A stretch of DNA of 64,000 bases from positions 221,146 to 285,145 of the forward strand of contig MEHQ01000383.1 in assembly GCA_008828725.1 (NCBI GenBank), in the 5' to 3' direction. This document shows, in pieces, positions 21,196 to 59,389 of this stretch. Under the pieces are notes generated by a model. That model did not search any database and was not told the DNA's origin. It saw nothing but the letters and a program-made list of their open reading frames with translations. Position 1 is the first letter of the stretch, and every line of letters starts with the position of its first letter. The stretch comes from Saccharina japonica. Its lineage: Eukaryota; Sar; Phaeophyceae; Laminariales; Laminariaceae. The position numbers and the translations under genes are program-made.

Positions 21196-21462
21196 GTGTA
21201 CGACAGCTCAGTGGCTAACACCTTCACGTTCGGCGTCATCGGCAGGACACGGGTTCGAATCTCACTTCGAAAGTTTATGGTTACACGTTACCTGGGGGAG
21301 GAAACAGTGCGGGCTTGCAAGGCCGGTAATTACCTCAATATAGATCTAGGTAATCGGATACTCTAGCATGTGTCTCACCCAGTCTTGGGCTTGCAAGGCT
21401 GGTAATTACCTCAATATAGATCTAGGTAATCGGAAACTCTAGCATGTGTCTCACCCAGTCTT
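21196..21462 (+). mobile_element. tRNA-like head with 76-bp tandem tail
   Basis: Bases 21196-21275 look tRNA-derived: CAGCTCAGTGGCTAAC as A box and GGGTTCGAATCTC as B box. After a short linker, a 76-bp unit beginning GGGCTTGCAAGGC and ending CACCCAGTCTT occurs twice (21311-21386 and 21387-21462). It is probably a separate SINE; only one copy is seen here. Confidence 0.6.
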
Positions 21463-21554
21463 ATGAACAAGGGGATAGATAAACCAAGAAACACTCGAAA
21501 AAAACTTTTGCTCTTCAAAGCCAAGACCACGCCATCAGCAGAATATAGCAAGTA

Positions 21555-21730
21555 GTACAGGACGCTTGCAGGGCGCGTAATAAACTAAATGATCAATAAG
21601 AAAGGCAGGCTGAAATTTTCACGAAAAAAAAAAATTCGGGAGTCGTTATGCTGAAGTTAGAATGCACCCGATCTCTCAAATAAGAAATAAGAAACCCAGC
21701 TTGGATCAGATATGTTTCTGCTTCTTTTAC
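21555..21730. mobile_element. M-D MITE, diverged copy
   Basis: It has GTACAGGACGC on the left, CAATAAGAAAGGCAGGC, GAGTCGTTATGCTGAAG and CTCAAATAAGAAA inside, and a weak right end. Confidence 0.6.
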
Positions 21731-21989
21731 GATTATCAATTATTAATAATATCATACATAGGTGTCTTGAACTGCTGTTTGACAACAATGGGCGACGGGA
21801 CCTACTCATATCGATGCGTACTTCGTGTAGCGCCGCGTACCATGTACCTGGTACTCTGCTGTAGGTATCACTCGTAGGTATGACATTAATACCCAACATC
21901 ACATGGCGTGCACCGCTCGTAAAATGAACATCCAAAGCCAAAGAGCCTCAAAGAGCCAATCAGCATTAATTGCAGCCACGCTTGTCTCG

Positions 21990-22520
21990 ATTTCGTGGTT
22001 GCTTGTTGCAGCCGCCGCCGCCGCCGCCCCCGCTGAGCAGCAGCAACAGCACCAGCAGTTGGTTTACACAGTTGTACACAGTAGTAGTTTCAGCAGCGCG
22101 GGACTGCTGTGTGTTGCTGAACTGCGCTGCTGTCTGTTGCTGCTGCTGCTATATACCAGGTACATGTACTTATCATAGCTGCTGCTGTGCTATACTGTAC
22201 CTGGTATATCTTGCGGCGCTTTAGTTTTTCGTGTCAATTGTTGGATAGCAGCAGCAGCAGCAGCAGCGGAAGCAGAGCGAATGCCGCTTTTGCACTGCAC
22301 TGCTGAACTGAACTACAGCAGCACAGCAGTACAGCACAGCAGCAGTACTACTGCACTGCTCTCTTGCTGCTGATTGGTAATGCTGTACGACACTACTTCA
22401 AGGTGTATACGTCTGCCACGTACTATGCACTACTACAGCAGTAGTAGTACTGTACACAACTGCAACTAACTGCTGTACTACTGCTGTGCTGTTGTACGTA
22501 CGTCGACTTCGCAGTGCTTT
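21990..22520. repeat. CAG/CTG-rich low complexity
   Basis: Dense CAG, CTG and GTA triplets, with an uninterrupted CAG run near 22249-22268. Open frames here are Leu-, Gln- or Ala-rich artefacts. Confidence 0.8.
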
Positions 22521-22705
22521 GATCAATTGTTCTGCTTGCTGTCTTGTTTTTAGATGTCCACAACCTACACAACACTCTTGCTCCCTCACGATGATGCTGT
22601 ACTCGTATCAATACTGGTAACGCAGCAGATCGCCCGACCGAGAGCCGACAAAAACTACCCGTCAACCCGATCGAGTGTCCACAACCAACACATGCACAAG
22701 CAAGC

Positions 22706-23005
22706 ATGGGCATTGCAAGCCCTTTGCAAGCGTTGGAAGCGATGCGTCAAAACATCTTGCAAGCTCGCCAGCACAGACAGGCAGCAGTACGTGTTGCCTC
22801 AAGGACGGTCCTGCAATCTCGTTGCGCCTCTATTGCATTATCAGCTGGGAGGAGCGCAACGTCGGGAGGAAATAGGACTTACCGACAACTGCTCTTATCG
22901 TTATCCTTGGAGGCTGATGCCCTCGCTGGTGATGGTGATGCTGGGTTGCAGTTGGGCCAAAGCTCATCAGATCACAGCGCTGTCAGTCGGTGTTTACTGG
23001 TGTAA
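22706..23005 (+). other. open frame of unknown status
   Basis: A 99-codon frame with an amphipathic, Ala/Gln/Ser-rich product (starts MGIASPLQALEAMRQNIL). An overlapping frame from 22554 encodes 152 residues. Neither shows a known motif and no splice context is obvious. It may be an exon, a decayed transposase piece or chance. Confidence 0.2.
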
Positions 23006-23300
23006 TGCGTAGCAATGTCTTTGCTAAGAAGGAATGTCGACTGGACCTGTACCAGCAGTGCTCTGCTGTGTCGTGCCTTCGCGCGATCGTCCTCTAGGCT
23101 GCTGTGAGAGAGCGCGCGTGTGCGGAGTGAAGACATATCGTAGACTCAGGCAGCAGCAGCAGTGGCGGCAGCAGCAGCGGCGGTACTAGGAAGCCGAAAC
23201 AGGAAGAACAGAAAAAAGAAAGAAAAATAAAAAGGACTCGTAAAGCATTTAATACGCCTGGCACCTGGCTGGATACGTGCACAAAAATTCGGTAGCATTA

Positions 23301-23368
23301 TGTCCGTAAATATAATATCCATTTTGATATAATGTTTAATAATAAATGGATCATTATATTTACGGACA
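23301..23368. mobile_element. 68-bp perfect-end inverted repeat
   Basis: TGTCCGTAAATATAAT at the left is the exact complement of ATTATATTTACGGACA at the right (16 bp). A partial match, GGACGGAAATATAAT, follows near 23449. It is probably a very short MITE. Confidence 0.7.
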
Positions 23369-23399
23369 ATACGCTGCGTATGAGATGGTTTCGGGAAAA

Positions 23400-25916
23400 A
23401 ATGTTGTTGTTGCATCTTTCGTCGATACGAATAGTGCCCATTATTATGGACGGAAATATAATAATCATTAAATTTTGACATTAATATGAAAACGGTCCTT
23501 ATATTTAAGTACAAAGCGGTCCGTAGAACATACGGAGAGAACCGTAGATGGCGTAGAACTGGATAAAATGGTTGCCATGTTTTTTTTTCGTGTGGGAGAT
23601 GTGATTAACTCGAGAACTCGGGAATCGAGCACCGCATCAAAATACAAAATACCCCGCTGCCCAAGCGCTGCCCACAAACACTGCTTGCTTGCGCAACACG
23701 CCGTAAAACACTCGTTCGTGCACATCCTTTCTTTACTTGTACTGCCGTATGTACACACTGCTTGCTGCTGCTGCTGCTGCTGCATGTGGTACTGGTAACA
23801 ACAGCAGTATACAGGACTGCACCAAATAAGAACACGCTGTCAATAAAGGAAGGATGGATATTACATTTTGCAGGAAAAAAATAAAAAATACGGCCTGGGA
23901 CCACATCATCATCCTCATCAGCTTTCCTGTTTCTTACTAATTTTACTTGTCCTGGTTTTTACTACTCTTACAGTACACTCTGGCCTGCTCTGGCTGTAAT
24001 CAATATAATAATAACACAACCCCTCCGAAGACTTTCGAAGCTCGTATAATACGTACTCGGAGTTTTCTCTGGACCATGGGGAAACTAAGGTGAAAACGCC
24101 TGTAGATGATGAGAACCATAGGAAAAAGATCTCGTCGAGATCAAGCAGCAAGATATTTTCGAATCAATTATCAAATCATTGGAACCACAGCGAGCTCACA
24201 AGATATATACCCCCGCATTTTCTTATTAAATACCGGTACCTGGTAGTTTCGAGAGAAGACTTCTACTGCCTTAAGTTATATTATGGTAGCCTCTGTGTCT
24301 CTGTAACATGGATGGGCGATTATATCGTCAATACGATCACGTGCAGTGCGCCGTAGGCCCGTAGGTGTACATATACGTACATGCGAATCTTGATTTTCAA
24401 TCTGAATCCAAAAACAAACACCTGGAACCATACTCCATTTTGTTTTTTTGTAACCGCCATCATTTGTTTTTGCAATTTTGTATTTTTTCGTTTGTTGTGG
24501 AGCTCGTTCGAAGCTCATCGCACGGCTCGTGTACGCCTATCGCGTGAGCTATCATCCCTGCCATCATGGAATGGTAACAGCAGTGTGACAAACAGTGATA
24601 GCGCTCGATCTCGCAATCTACTGCAGCCGGGAGGTAGCTTGGAAGGCCCGGGTGCATCTCACCCCAAGGCACTGGGCGAGGCCATGCATGAGGAGGATCA
24701 GCCACGACCGCTCGCTGTGGCTTTGTGACGAGCTGCGAGGAATGGACGCGCAGCAGTAGATGCGGTCCGGTCTTCTTATCGGTGCTTCGTAAGATTCTCG
24801 CCCCTGCTGTCTCGTCTGGTCGAGGCTGGTCCTGGTTGACCCCTGACAGCAGCAGCAGCAGCAGCAGCAGCAGTAGCAACGCTATTTAGCGGCACAACGC
24901 GTCGCAGTCGGTGCTGTTGGCATCGGTACAGCTACTACGCGGAGGACTCGCGAGGCGGCCAAGCACTTACTTATACTTTACGAGAGAGAAACCCACGTAT
25001 ATAAGATAGGCGAGAGAGAAGCCGACCACGTACATCTACGGATAGAGAACGCCCGGTATACATATACCGCAGTGCTGCACGTACTTCGGCAGCTCTTCGT
25101 AGATAGACCGTACACCTGTGATCTGTTTGTTGCGAACCGGCTGACCGGACTGCTGAGGTCGCTACTACCCTGTACGACGACAACACTACTATATACTGTA
25201 CCACGTGCTGTACTGTACGCAGTGTTTAAGGGTATTCGAGTACGGTGAATCCGTGTGGGAAGGCCGGTGGCCGGAAATCGGCGGCGGTGTTTGTGTCGCG
25301 GGTTGACCCGGCCGGCGGCTGCCCCGGGCGGAGGCGACGGAGAGGACGCGGCAGCAGCACTAGTAGGTGAGTGAACGAGTACCAACGGTTGCCCGCGGGT
25401 ACTGCTGTTGTACTACTCTAATATGCATTTTGTCTTGTCGTGAGGTTTCGTATCATCGTGTGCGGTGCGTTCGTTGTACAATATATGGACAGACGTGTCG
25501 CGATAGGATAGCCTCATATCGGTAGATATGTAAAAGTAGAGTGTAATTGTACGTACGGATACGTATCATTCGCCGTACTTTACGTCGTAGTGTGATTCGG
25601 GTGTCGGTTTGAGGATTATCCCTTCCTTCGATTATCATTCGTTGTTATCTGTGTATGATACCCGTATCCGTATGGTATGCAGAGATGTATCACGGCCAGG
25701 ATATATGCCCATAGCTACTATGCTTTGCATGTTGCGATATGCCCTACCAGGTACAACGCAACAGGTGCGTGATACTCGTATCAGAACCTAACCGTAATTT
25801 CAACACCCTGCACACCTGCGGCGCCCGCCGTGCTGGTTATGAATCCTGCTACTTAAAGCAGTATCAATAGCAGAGTGATACCACGGTAAAATGCATTACA
25901 GATATACTGTACGTTG
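23400..25916. other. no gene; CTG and CAG microsatellites
   Basis: CTG runs at about 23760-23783 and CAG at about 24847-24873. ORFs across them are poly-Leu or poly-Gln artefacts. A GC-rich patch near 25240-25380 has no recognisable product. Confidence 0.4.
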
Positions 25917-26085
25917 TACAGGACACCTATATAATAAGAAACAGGATATCTGGTCCAGGCTGTATTCCTTATTTGAGAGAGGGTGCTTTCTACTCTAATT
26001 TCAAGATAGCGACTCCCGAGTTTCTTCTTTTCTTCTAAATTTTCAGTCAGGCTTCCTTATTAGCCTGTTTCTTGTTAGGTGTCCC
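25917..26085. mobile_element. M-D MITE
   Basis: Ends TACAGGACACCTATATAATA and CTTGTTAGGTGTCC, with internal CCTTATTTGAGAGAGGG and CTCTAATTTCAAGATAGCG. The core is in inverted orientation relative to the 15555 copy. Confidence 0.85.
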
Positions 26086-26159
26086 TGCACGGTATACCAG
26101 GTATAGGGTATACGCTGTACATGGTAAGTATGTCACACCTCGGACAGATCATTGATTCC

Positions 26160-26505
26160 CACTTCATGATCTGTATGATCTGTATCATCGGAATGATCTG
26201 TATGATCTGAATGACCTGTATGATCTGTATGATCTGTATCATCTGTATGGTATGTATGATCTGTATGATATGTATGATATGTATGATCTGTATGATCTGT
26301 ATGGTATGCATGATCTGTATGATCTGTATGATCTGTATGATCTGTATGATCTGTATGATCTGTATGATCTGTATGATCTGTATGATCTGTATGATCTGCA
26401 TAATCTCTATGATCTGTATGATCTGCATGATCTGTATGATATGTACTATCTGTATGATCGGTGTGATCTGTATGATACGTATGATATGTATGATCTGTAT
26501 GACCT
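26160..26505. repeat. GATCTGTAT minisatellite
   Basis: More than thirty units of TGATCTGTA with point changes. Flanking CACCTCGGACAGATCAT and GATTCCC match the flanks of the array at 54340. Reading frames through it (ICM and YDL repeats) are artefacts of the 9-bp period. Confidence 0.95.
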
Positions 26506-26697
26506 ACAGTAATGTCGACCGCGTGGAGGCCCTGTATTCTGCACGATCTCGAATTGGTTTCCTACAATGATAGCTTGGATCCGCACAGTAGTATTCAGAT
26601 CCTGCTCAACATCGCATAACGGCAGACTATATATAGGGTAGGGTTTAGACGATCTTCAGTAGATCATCATCTGTCGACGTGTGTGGAAATGTCCTTA

Positions 26698-26826
26698 AAA
26701 GTCAGGAATCCTGATGCTCTGGACTGGAGTTCGAGTCCAGCCGACACGGCCCCGATTTTGAGCGATCAACGTTGAAAGCGCATGCTGCACATTGTCGGAC
26801 AGCAAACGCAATAAACAACAATACAG
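26698..26826 (+). mobile_element. second SINE-like family
   Basis: A B-box-like GGAGTTCGAGTCCAGCC precedes CCCCGATTTTGAGCGATC, AACGTTGAAAGCGCATGC and TGCACATTGTCGGACAGC, ending in an AATAAACAACAA tail. The 3' part recurs near 31893, 62095 and, inverted, 37005. Confidence 0.6.
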
Positions 26827-26834
26827 TATGTTAG

Positions 26835-27045
26835 CCCCGCCGCTCTCCGCCGCTCGGCCCGTCGGGTCGTTCGCTCGCTCGGTCGATCCCGCCGTCACTC
26901 GGTCCGCCGCGTCGCTCGCTCGGTCGATCGCGACGTCGCTCGACCTCGTCGCTCCGTAGTTAGCTGGGCGGCCTCGGGCCGCGTTCGTCGCTCGCCGTCG
27001 CTCGGTCGGTCGCGCCGTCGCTTTCCTTCGGCCGCTCTTTTTAAG
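26835..27045. repeat. CG-rich GTCGCTCG low complexity
   Basis: Imperfect repeats of CGCTCGCTCGGTCGAT. ORFs here (Arg/Ala/Thr-rich) follow from the repeat. Confidence 0.7.
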
Positions 27046-27070
27046 CATTACCACAGTTCATACCAGGTAG

Positions 27071-27645
27071 GACGCATGCTACGATAGATCTTTTCATGAC
27101 GAAGGGGGACATAATTTTGATTGAAAGGCACACGTACATGTCACCCTTCGAGCTTTGATTGGTGAAACGACGGTAAAGCCACTCATAAGGGGGAACGGCA
27201 CTGTTATCGGTATACGTTTGTCTCGTATTCAGGGATGATTGATGATTTGGGATGGGTGTACGTGAACGGTATGATTTGTTTATACGAAACCCCACAATAT
27301 ATGAAACCCCCGAGACCGGAAAACCTGTTGTATCAAGCTACCGCATACCACGAACATGATTGAAACAACAGCTGCACATCGTCAGATGGCAAACGGGATA
27401 TTAATAGCAGAGGTGCACCGTGTTATTCCTGAAGGTGGTCGCTTGATTATTATAGTATTGGAGCTCTATATCCCACCCAAAAAAAAAAACACTTCAGAGG
27501 GGGAAAAAAAGCGCTACAATCCCATGGTCCAACCATGGCAACAACAAAAAAAACTGGAATTCCGACGCCGATGTTTGAGTTAAGGAGTGCCGTCATTCCG
27601 AAAACAAATCGGCGAAAACGTGGTGCCTCGGACGTGCCACATGCC
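27071..27645 (+). mobile_element. probable interrupted M-A MITE copy
   Basis: A left end GACGCATGCTACGATAG stands at 27071. The body from GAGGTGCACCGTGTTATTCC continues at about 27408. About 310 bp between them look like an insertion that includes the repeat at 27281-27355. Confidence 0.45.
27281..27355. repeat. dispersed 75-bp repeat, copy 1
   Basis: ACGAAACCCCACAATATATG, GACCGGAAAACCTGTTG and CTACCGCATACCACGAAC. Copy 2 is at 28376-28452, inside an M-A element. Confidence 0.85.
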
Positions 27646-27667
27646 ATAGGCCCCCGAATAAGAAATA

Positions 27668-27870
27668 GCCTGCTGCAGGAAGAGAGTGCTGAAATCTTCT
27701 CGCGATAAAAATGCAAGGCAAGTACCGTAGTGGGGAGGGGGGGAGAAGAGCCTACTTAGTGACCCCGGATCTGAGCTGCGACTAAAGAGGGAGAGAGAAA
27801 AGAAGGGCGGAGAGAGAAAAGAAGGGCGAAGATAATAAATGGGATGGACAAAAAAAAAAAAAAAAAAAGA
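27668..27870 (+). mobile_element. SINE body (no head)
   Basis: CTTCTCGCGATAAAAATGC through GGGCGAAGATAATAAATGGG to a run of about 19 A. A 22-bp AGAGAGAAAAGAAGGGCG unit is duplicated. Confidence 0.9.
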
Positions 27871-27969
27871 AAGTACGAACGTCAGGCTCTTTTTTGGCAG
27901 GGCGGCTAAGACTAAGATATTGGTCTTCAGAAGATCGCTCAGCGTCGATAGTCTACAGTATACCTGTTG

Positions 27970-28170
27970 ACCTGGAAACAGGTATACCGTAGAGAGGTAA
28001 AAGTATAACAGGTATACCGTAAAGAGGTAAAATTATAATATGTATACCGTAAAGAGGTAAAATTATAATAGGTATACCGTAAAGAGGTAAAATTATAACA
28101 GGTATACCGCAAAGAGGTCAAGTTATAAAAGGCATACCGTAAAGAGGTATGTAGGTATGCCGTAAAGAGG
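27970..28170. repeat. 30-bp tandem repeat
   Basis: Six to seven units of GGTATACCGTAAAGAGGTAA plus AATTATAA. Confidence 0.9.
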
Positions 28171-28235
28171 CAAAAAACAGGGATTGCGATCGTTTTTCAG
28201 GGCTCGCTCTCTCGAAAACGGCGAGGGTGTTAAAA

Positions 28236-28640
28236 GTCGCGTGCCACGAAAGAGGTACTGAACTGTACTTTATTTTTGGCTGAGATGGTTTCTGAATGAC
28301 CTATTAGAGGCTCCTTCACCCCAAATCGCCGGAATTTTCATTCTTGTGTTGCAAATACTGTATAATGCCCCGATACATAATACGAAACCCCACAATACAT
28401 GAAACCCCCAAGACCGGAAAACCTGTCGTATCAAGCTACCGCATACCACGAACAGCTGTTGACTCAGGCCACGGTATGGTTCATCGGGTACACACATACA
28501 TACATAGCACTTTTGTTTGCGCCCCAAAGTTAGTGTTCAGACTACTGCAGGTATAGAGGCATAGAGCCCCTCAACCTCAAGTGAGGAGCCTCAGAAAATG
28601 GCCTGTATGCAGGGGCACCTCTACCCTAAGTAGCATGCGT
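28236..28640 (-). mobile_element. M-A MITE copy with inserted repeat
   Basis: Ends GTCGCGTGCCACGAAAGAGG and AGTAGCATGCGT. The dispersed 75-bp repeat at 28376-28452 interrupts it. Confidence 0.7.
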
Positions 28641-29117
28641 AAAAAAAAAATCGAACAAAACATGGGGATTCTGGATTCCCTTTTTCTATGTGTGGGTGGT
28701 GTTTCTTCCCCTACCGCAGCAGCAGTGTTGCGCGTATTTCCGACGCTGAGAAAATGTTAACAAGACAAAACAAAAAAAGACGTGATCCGCGGCCGGGCGC
28801 TCTGTATGTACGTACAAAACAAATTCCCACCAATCTAGCGCGCATTGTCGGATATTCTGTACAGTGGGATGGTGGGAAAAATTATCAGCATCTATCTATG
28901 GCGAAGAACACAATACGAAGACTTATGTATGTTTATATTATACTTATGTATAAAACAGTAATACCAGGTATGGTTCTTTCCTATTGATCGTAGTGGCGAA
29001 GTTACGTGCAAATCCGCGGGTTTTTTTCGTTGATAGACAGGTCTAACTGGTCCACGTTTTGGTAATCAGGATGGATCCACTTTGAGTGGGATGGTGTACC
29101 AGCTGGGATCAGGGGGT
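28641..29117. other. no gene recognised
   Basis: A 99-codon ORF starting at 28688 has no family signature. Confidence 0.35.
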
Positions 29118-29262
29118 GAATTCATGGAAGCTTCGCTCGCTTCTATGGAAGCTTCCATCACTTCCACGGAATCTTCCATGGAAGTGGCGGAAGCTTCCAT
29201 GCAAGCGGTGGAAAATTCCATGGAAGCGATGGGAGCTTCCATGGAAACTTCTATCGGCTTCT
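29118..29262. repeat. 21-bp repeat GAAGCTTCCATG
   Basis: GAAGCTTCCATGGAAGC-like units with a 21-bp period. In one frame of a 71-codon ORF (29082-29297) they encode seven-residue units such as MEASLAS and MEASITS. CCATGG palindromes recur. No splice or homology evidence supports a gene. Confidence 0.7.
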
Positions 29263-30074
29263 ATCATACGGGAAACACAAATAGAGCAGGAGGCTGAACC
29301 TGCCGTTGTGATGAGATATGGTGCAGGATCTTTGTACGTAAAAACAGATCCGACCCGGGAAACATACCCTACAGAACATGCAGGATAATACGGCTCCCCC
29401 CCCCCCGCAAACAGGAGCTAGATCGTACAGATCATACAGATCATACAGATCATACAGATCAGGAATACACCTCCCTTGAGAGATCTAAACCGGTACCGGC
29501 TCCTCAAACAAAAGAGTCATAAACTCACACTTGTCTCAAGCCATTAACACCTTAATTCCACCCGTCTATACCCTATACCCGGTATTATACAGAATCGTCT
29601 GCTGGGGTAGATTCTCGGATATAAGTCGTACCCCCTACCTTATTTTTTGTTTTTGTCCCCCAAGGGGAGATCATGTAGCAGGGGATCGATGATGTGTCCC
29701 AGGGTGTGACAGAGTTTGGAGTGAATGGAGAATGAAGCTACTGTACGCGGAGGTCATGCTTGCACATTTTCTTTTTTTTCCTTTTATTTCCTTTCTCCTT
29801 TCGCTCTTTCTCTTCCCATTACCCATCGGGATCGGTTTATTTTTCCTCTTGGCTGAGGCGTACGATGCGCCACAGCAGTTATATTATGTACATCGTACCC
29901 GCGTTGAATTTTGTATTTTGTGTATTATTTTTTCCCTGGGGTATCCTTCCACTGCAGAGCTTTTTGGAGCCTATCCTGTGATAGCCAGGAAGCCCAGCCA
30001 ACTCGAAGCCCCTACGGTGTTGTTGTTGTTGTTGTTGTTGTTTTCACACTAACTGATCGCGAAAAAGATAGTCT
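29263..30074. other. no supported gene
   Basis: It contains a short GATCATACA repeat at about 29420-29462. A 106-codon ORF at 29732-30052 encodes a very hydrophobic, Phe/Leu-rich product ending in a TTG repeat. The composition suggests T-rich noncoding DNA, not a membrane protein. Confidence 0.4.
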
Positions 30075-30172
30075 GTGTAAATAGAACCCATGGAAAATAC
30101 AAAAACCTATATAATCTCCTATTTTTACTCGCAATTGTGGTTCTACTTACTATATGGTCCTCCGTAATAGTC
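30075..30172. mobile_element. M-B MITE copy
   Basis: Diverged arms GTAAATAGAACC and GGTTCTACTTACTATATGG, closing with TCCTCCGTAATAG. Confidence 0.65.
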
Positions 30173-30321
30173 GTTTGTCGGCACCCAAATAGTTGAAAAG
30201 TTGGCACCGCTGCTAAACAACAATTTCCCCTTGCCAACTAAAATCTAAAATAGCTAGGTGGCTTTTAGTCGTCCAAACTCCCAGCACCTCTAATAATGAC
30301 GTGACTACTCTCGTCGCCCCC

Positions 30322-30700
30322 GCCGCGTAGTCGGTGAAGAGCATGACGTACTCCATCCCGGCATTGTAGGGATGCGAGGGTCTATGTTCATACCACTACC
30401 TCCATACTTGACATGAGGTACCCCCTCCCTCCCTCCCTCCCTGCTGTCTCTGGAAGTAGCCATACCGGAAAATAAATGAACTCGTTGAAGCTGCCATCCA
30501 CACATGCAAGTCCGTCTCACAAGCGGTTCCTAGTCGGATGCAGGTCACCCTTCTCGTTTCGCGTCGCGCTTGGTGCAAGCAATCAATGTCTGCCTGGTTG
30601 GCGAAAACCCAACGTGCTCCGTCCCGGCATTGTAGGGATGCGTGGAGGGTCTATGGCCATACGACTACGGCCATGCACAACATGAGTACACTCCTCCCTA
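30322..30700 (+). mobile_element. two poly-C-tailed retroelement 3' ends (family B)
   Basis: A short piece (30322-30437) ends in CCCTCCCTCC. A longer one (30438-30700) starts CTGTCTCTGGAAGTAGCC and ends GAGTACACTCCTCCC. Both contain TCCCGGCATTGTAGGGATGC. Confidence 0.8.
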
Positions 30701-30784
30701 GCAAGGGGGGGGCATAGTAATCAGGACCAAATACGCCTAGTAAAAGTACTGGAATATATAGTAGGTTTTACTATATCATTTTAG

Positions 30785-31109
30785 TTTTTTGTTCCCATCC
30801 CATTTATTATCTTCGCCCTTCCTTTCTCTCTCCTTCCTAGTCGTAACTCAGACCCGGGGTCACAAAGTAGGCTCCTCTCTCTCTCGCCTCCCCCACTACG
30901 GTTCTTGGCTTGCGTTTTGATCTCGAGAAGATTTCAGCACTTTCTTCCCTCGTCAACCCTCGTTGAACTGTGCTTACCCACGCTATATTATTATAATATG
31001 CGCTCTCGACAGTTGGTGTCATTTGATAATAAAATCTCCATACGGAGACTCGAACCCTCGACCTCCAACCTAACAGGCTTCGTGGTTACCTGTTAGACCA
31101 CCGGGGCTG
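30785..31109 (-). mobile_element. tRNA-derived SINE, full-length
   Basis: On the minus strand the head reads AGCCCCGGTGGTCTAACAGG (A box) and GAGGGTTCGAGTCTCC (B box). The usual body follows and ends at CCATTTATT complement. The head differs from those at 13129 and 61885, so the family carries several head variants. Confidence 0.9.
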
Positions 31110-31139
31110 AATACTATGGGTCCCCCGCAACAGCAGATA

Positions 31140-31350
31140 GATGGTGTGGCCACAGGCGACGAAACAGGAAAGGGACAAGATACGCAAACACTTTTTCGCT
31201 TCCATGAAATATATATGGAAACAACGTAACGAGCACCTAACTGTTGGAGTAGTCTCTAGTTAGGAGTAAGCAACGGCGCTCCGTCTCGAAAGGGATGCGT
31301 GGTCAATGGCCAAATGCCTAAGGCAAGCAACACATAAGTACACCCCCCCC
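31140..31350 (+). mobile_element. LINE 3' end, poly-C tail (family A)
   Basis: GGCCACAGGCGACGAAACAGG, ATATGGAAACAACGTAACGAG, CGGCGCTCCGTCTCGAAAGG and GATGCGTGGTCAATGGCC lead to AAGTACACCCCCCCC. It matches the C-terminal LINE coding region seen at 48888-49195. Confidence 0.8.
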
Positions 31351-31359
31351 CTCCCTCTA

Positions 31360-31535
31360 TACTCATACGACTACGGGCATGCATGACACGAGTAACCCCT
31401 CCCTGGCAATGCCTGCCTGGTCGGTGAAAACTCGACATGCTTCCGTCCCGGCATTGTAGGGATGCGAGGGTCTATGGTCATACGACTACGGCCATGCATG
31501 ACACGAGTACACCCTCCCCCCCCCCTTCCCCCTTC
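31360..31535 (+). mobile_element. poly-C-tailed retroelement 3' end (family B)
   Basis: GCCTGCCTGGTCGGTGAAAA, CCCGGCATTGTAGGGATGCG, GACTACGGCCATGCATG and GAGTACACC end in a C run at 31516-31530, about 50 bases before the kinase ATG. Confidence 0.85.
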
Positions 31536-31543
31536 CACCATGA

Positions 31544-58960
<27,417 letters not shown>

Positions 58961-59045
58961 GTGCTTTTGCGTTTTTCATGTTGTAGCTACGAAAGGGGAA
59001 TATGGTGCTCTTTATCGTGCGGGGCCGCGGTCGTATGGCGATCGA

Positions 59046-59371
59046 TCGATGCGAGTCGACGGGGGGGGGAAGAAAGGGGCTAAAGTCTTCTCCTCCTCGC
59101 GATGAAGAAAAACGCAAGGCACGAACCGTAGTAGTGGGGAAGGAGGGAGAAGACCCTTCTTTTGTGACCCCGGGTCTGAGTTACGACTGTTGCGGGGGAC
59201 CGTCTGAAATAGGGCCGAATGTTGTCTGTAAAAATACGGATATATCTATACTTCGAAGTATATTCTTGTGTTTGTGCGTCGTAGGTCCTCTATTTTCTAT
59301 ATGCCCCCCCAGGAATAGGAAGGAGAGAGAAGAGAAGGGCGAAGGTAAGGAATGGGACGAAACAAAAAACA
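59046..59371 (+). mobile_element. SINE body with nested M-B
   Basis: SINE GAGTCGACGGGGG to GGTCTGAGTTACGACT, interrupted by M-B 59190-59319 (GCGGGGGACC ... ATGCCCCCCCAGGAAT), then AGGAAGGAGAGAG and GAAGGGCGAAGGTAA. Confidence 0.85.
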
Positions 59372-59389
59372 AACAAAAAAATGCTCACA

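Noticed and set aside
26075-26570. Long ORFs of ICM, YDL and IIQ repeats on both strands
   Set aside because: They follow from the 9-bp GATCTGTAT repeat, which is open in several frames; no start context, splice site or unique sequence supports a protein.
29732-30052. Hydrophobic 106-codon ORF as a membrane protein
   Set aside because: The composition follows T-rich DNA and a TTG microsatellite; there is no family signature or splice context.
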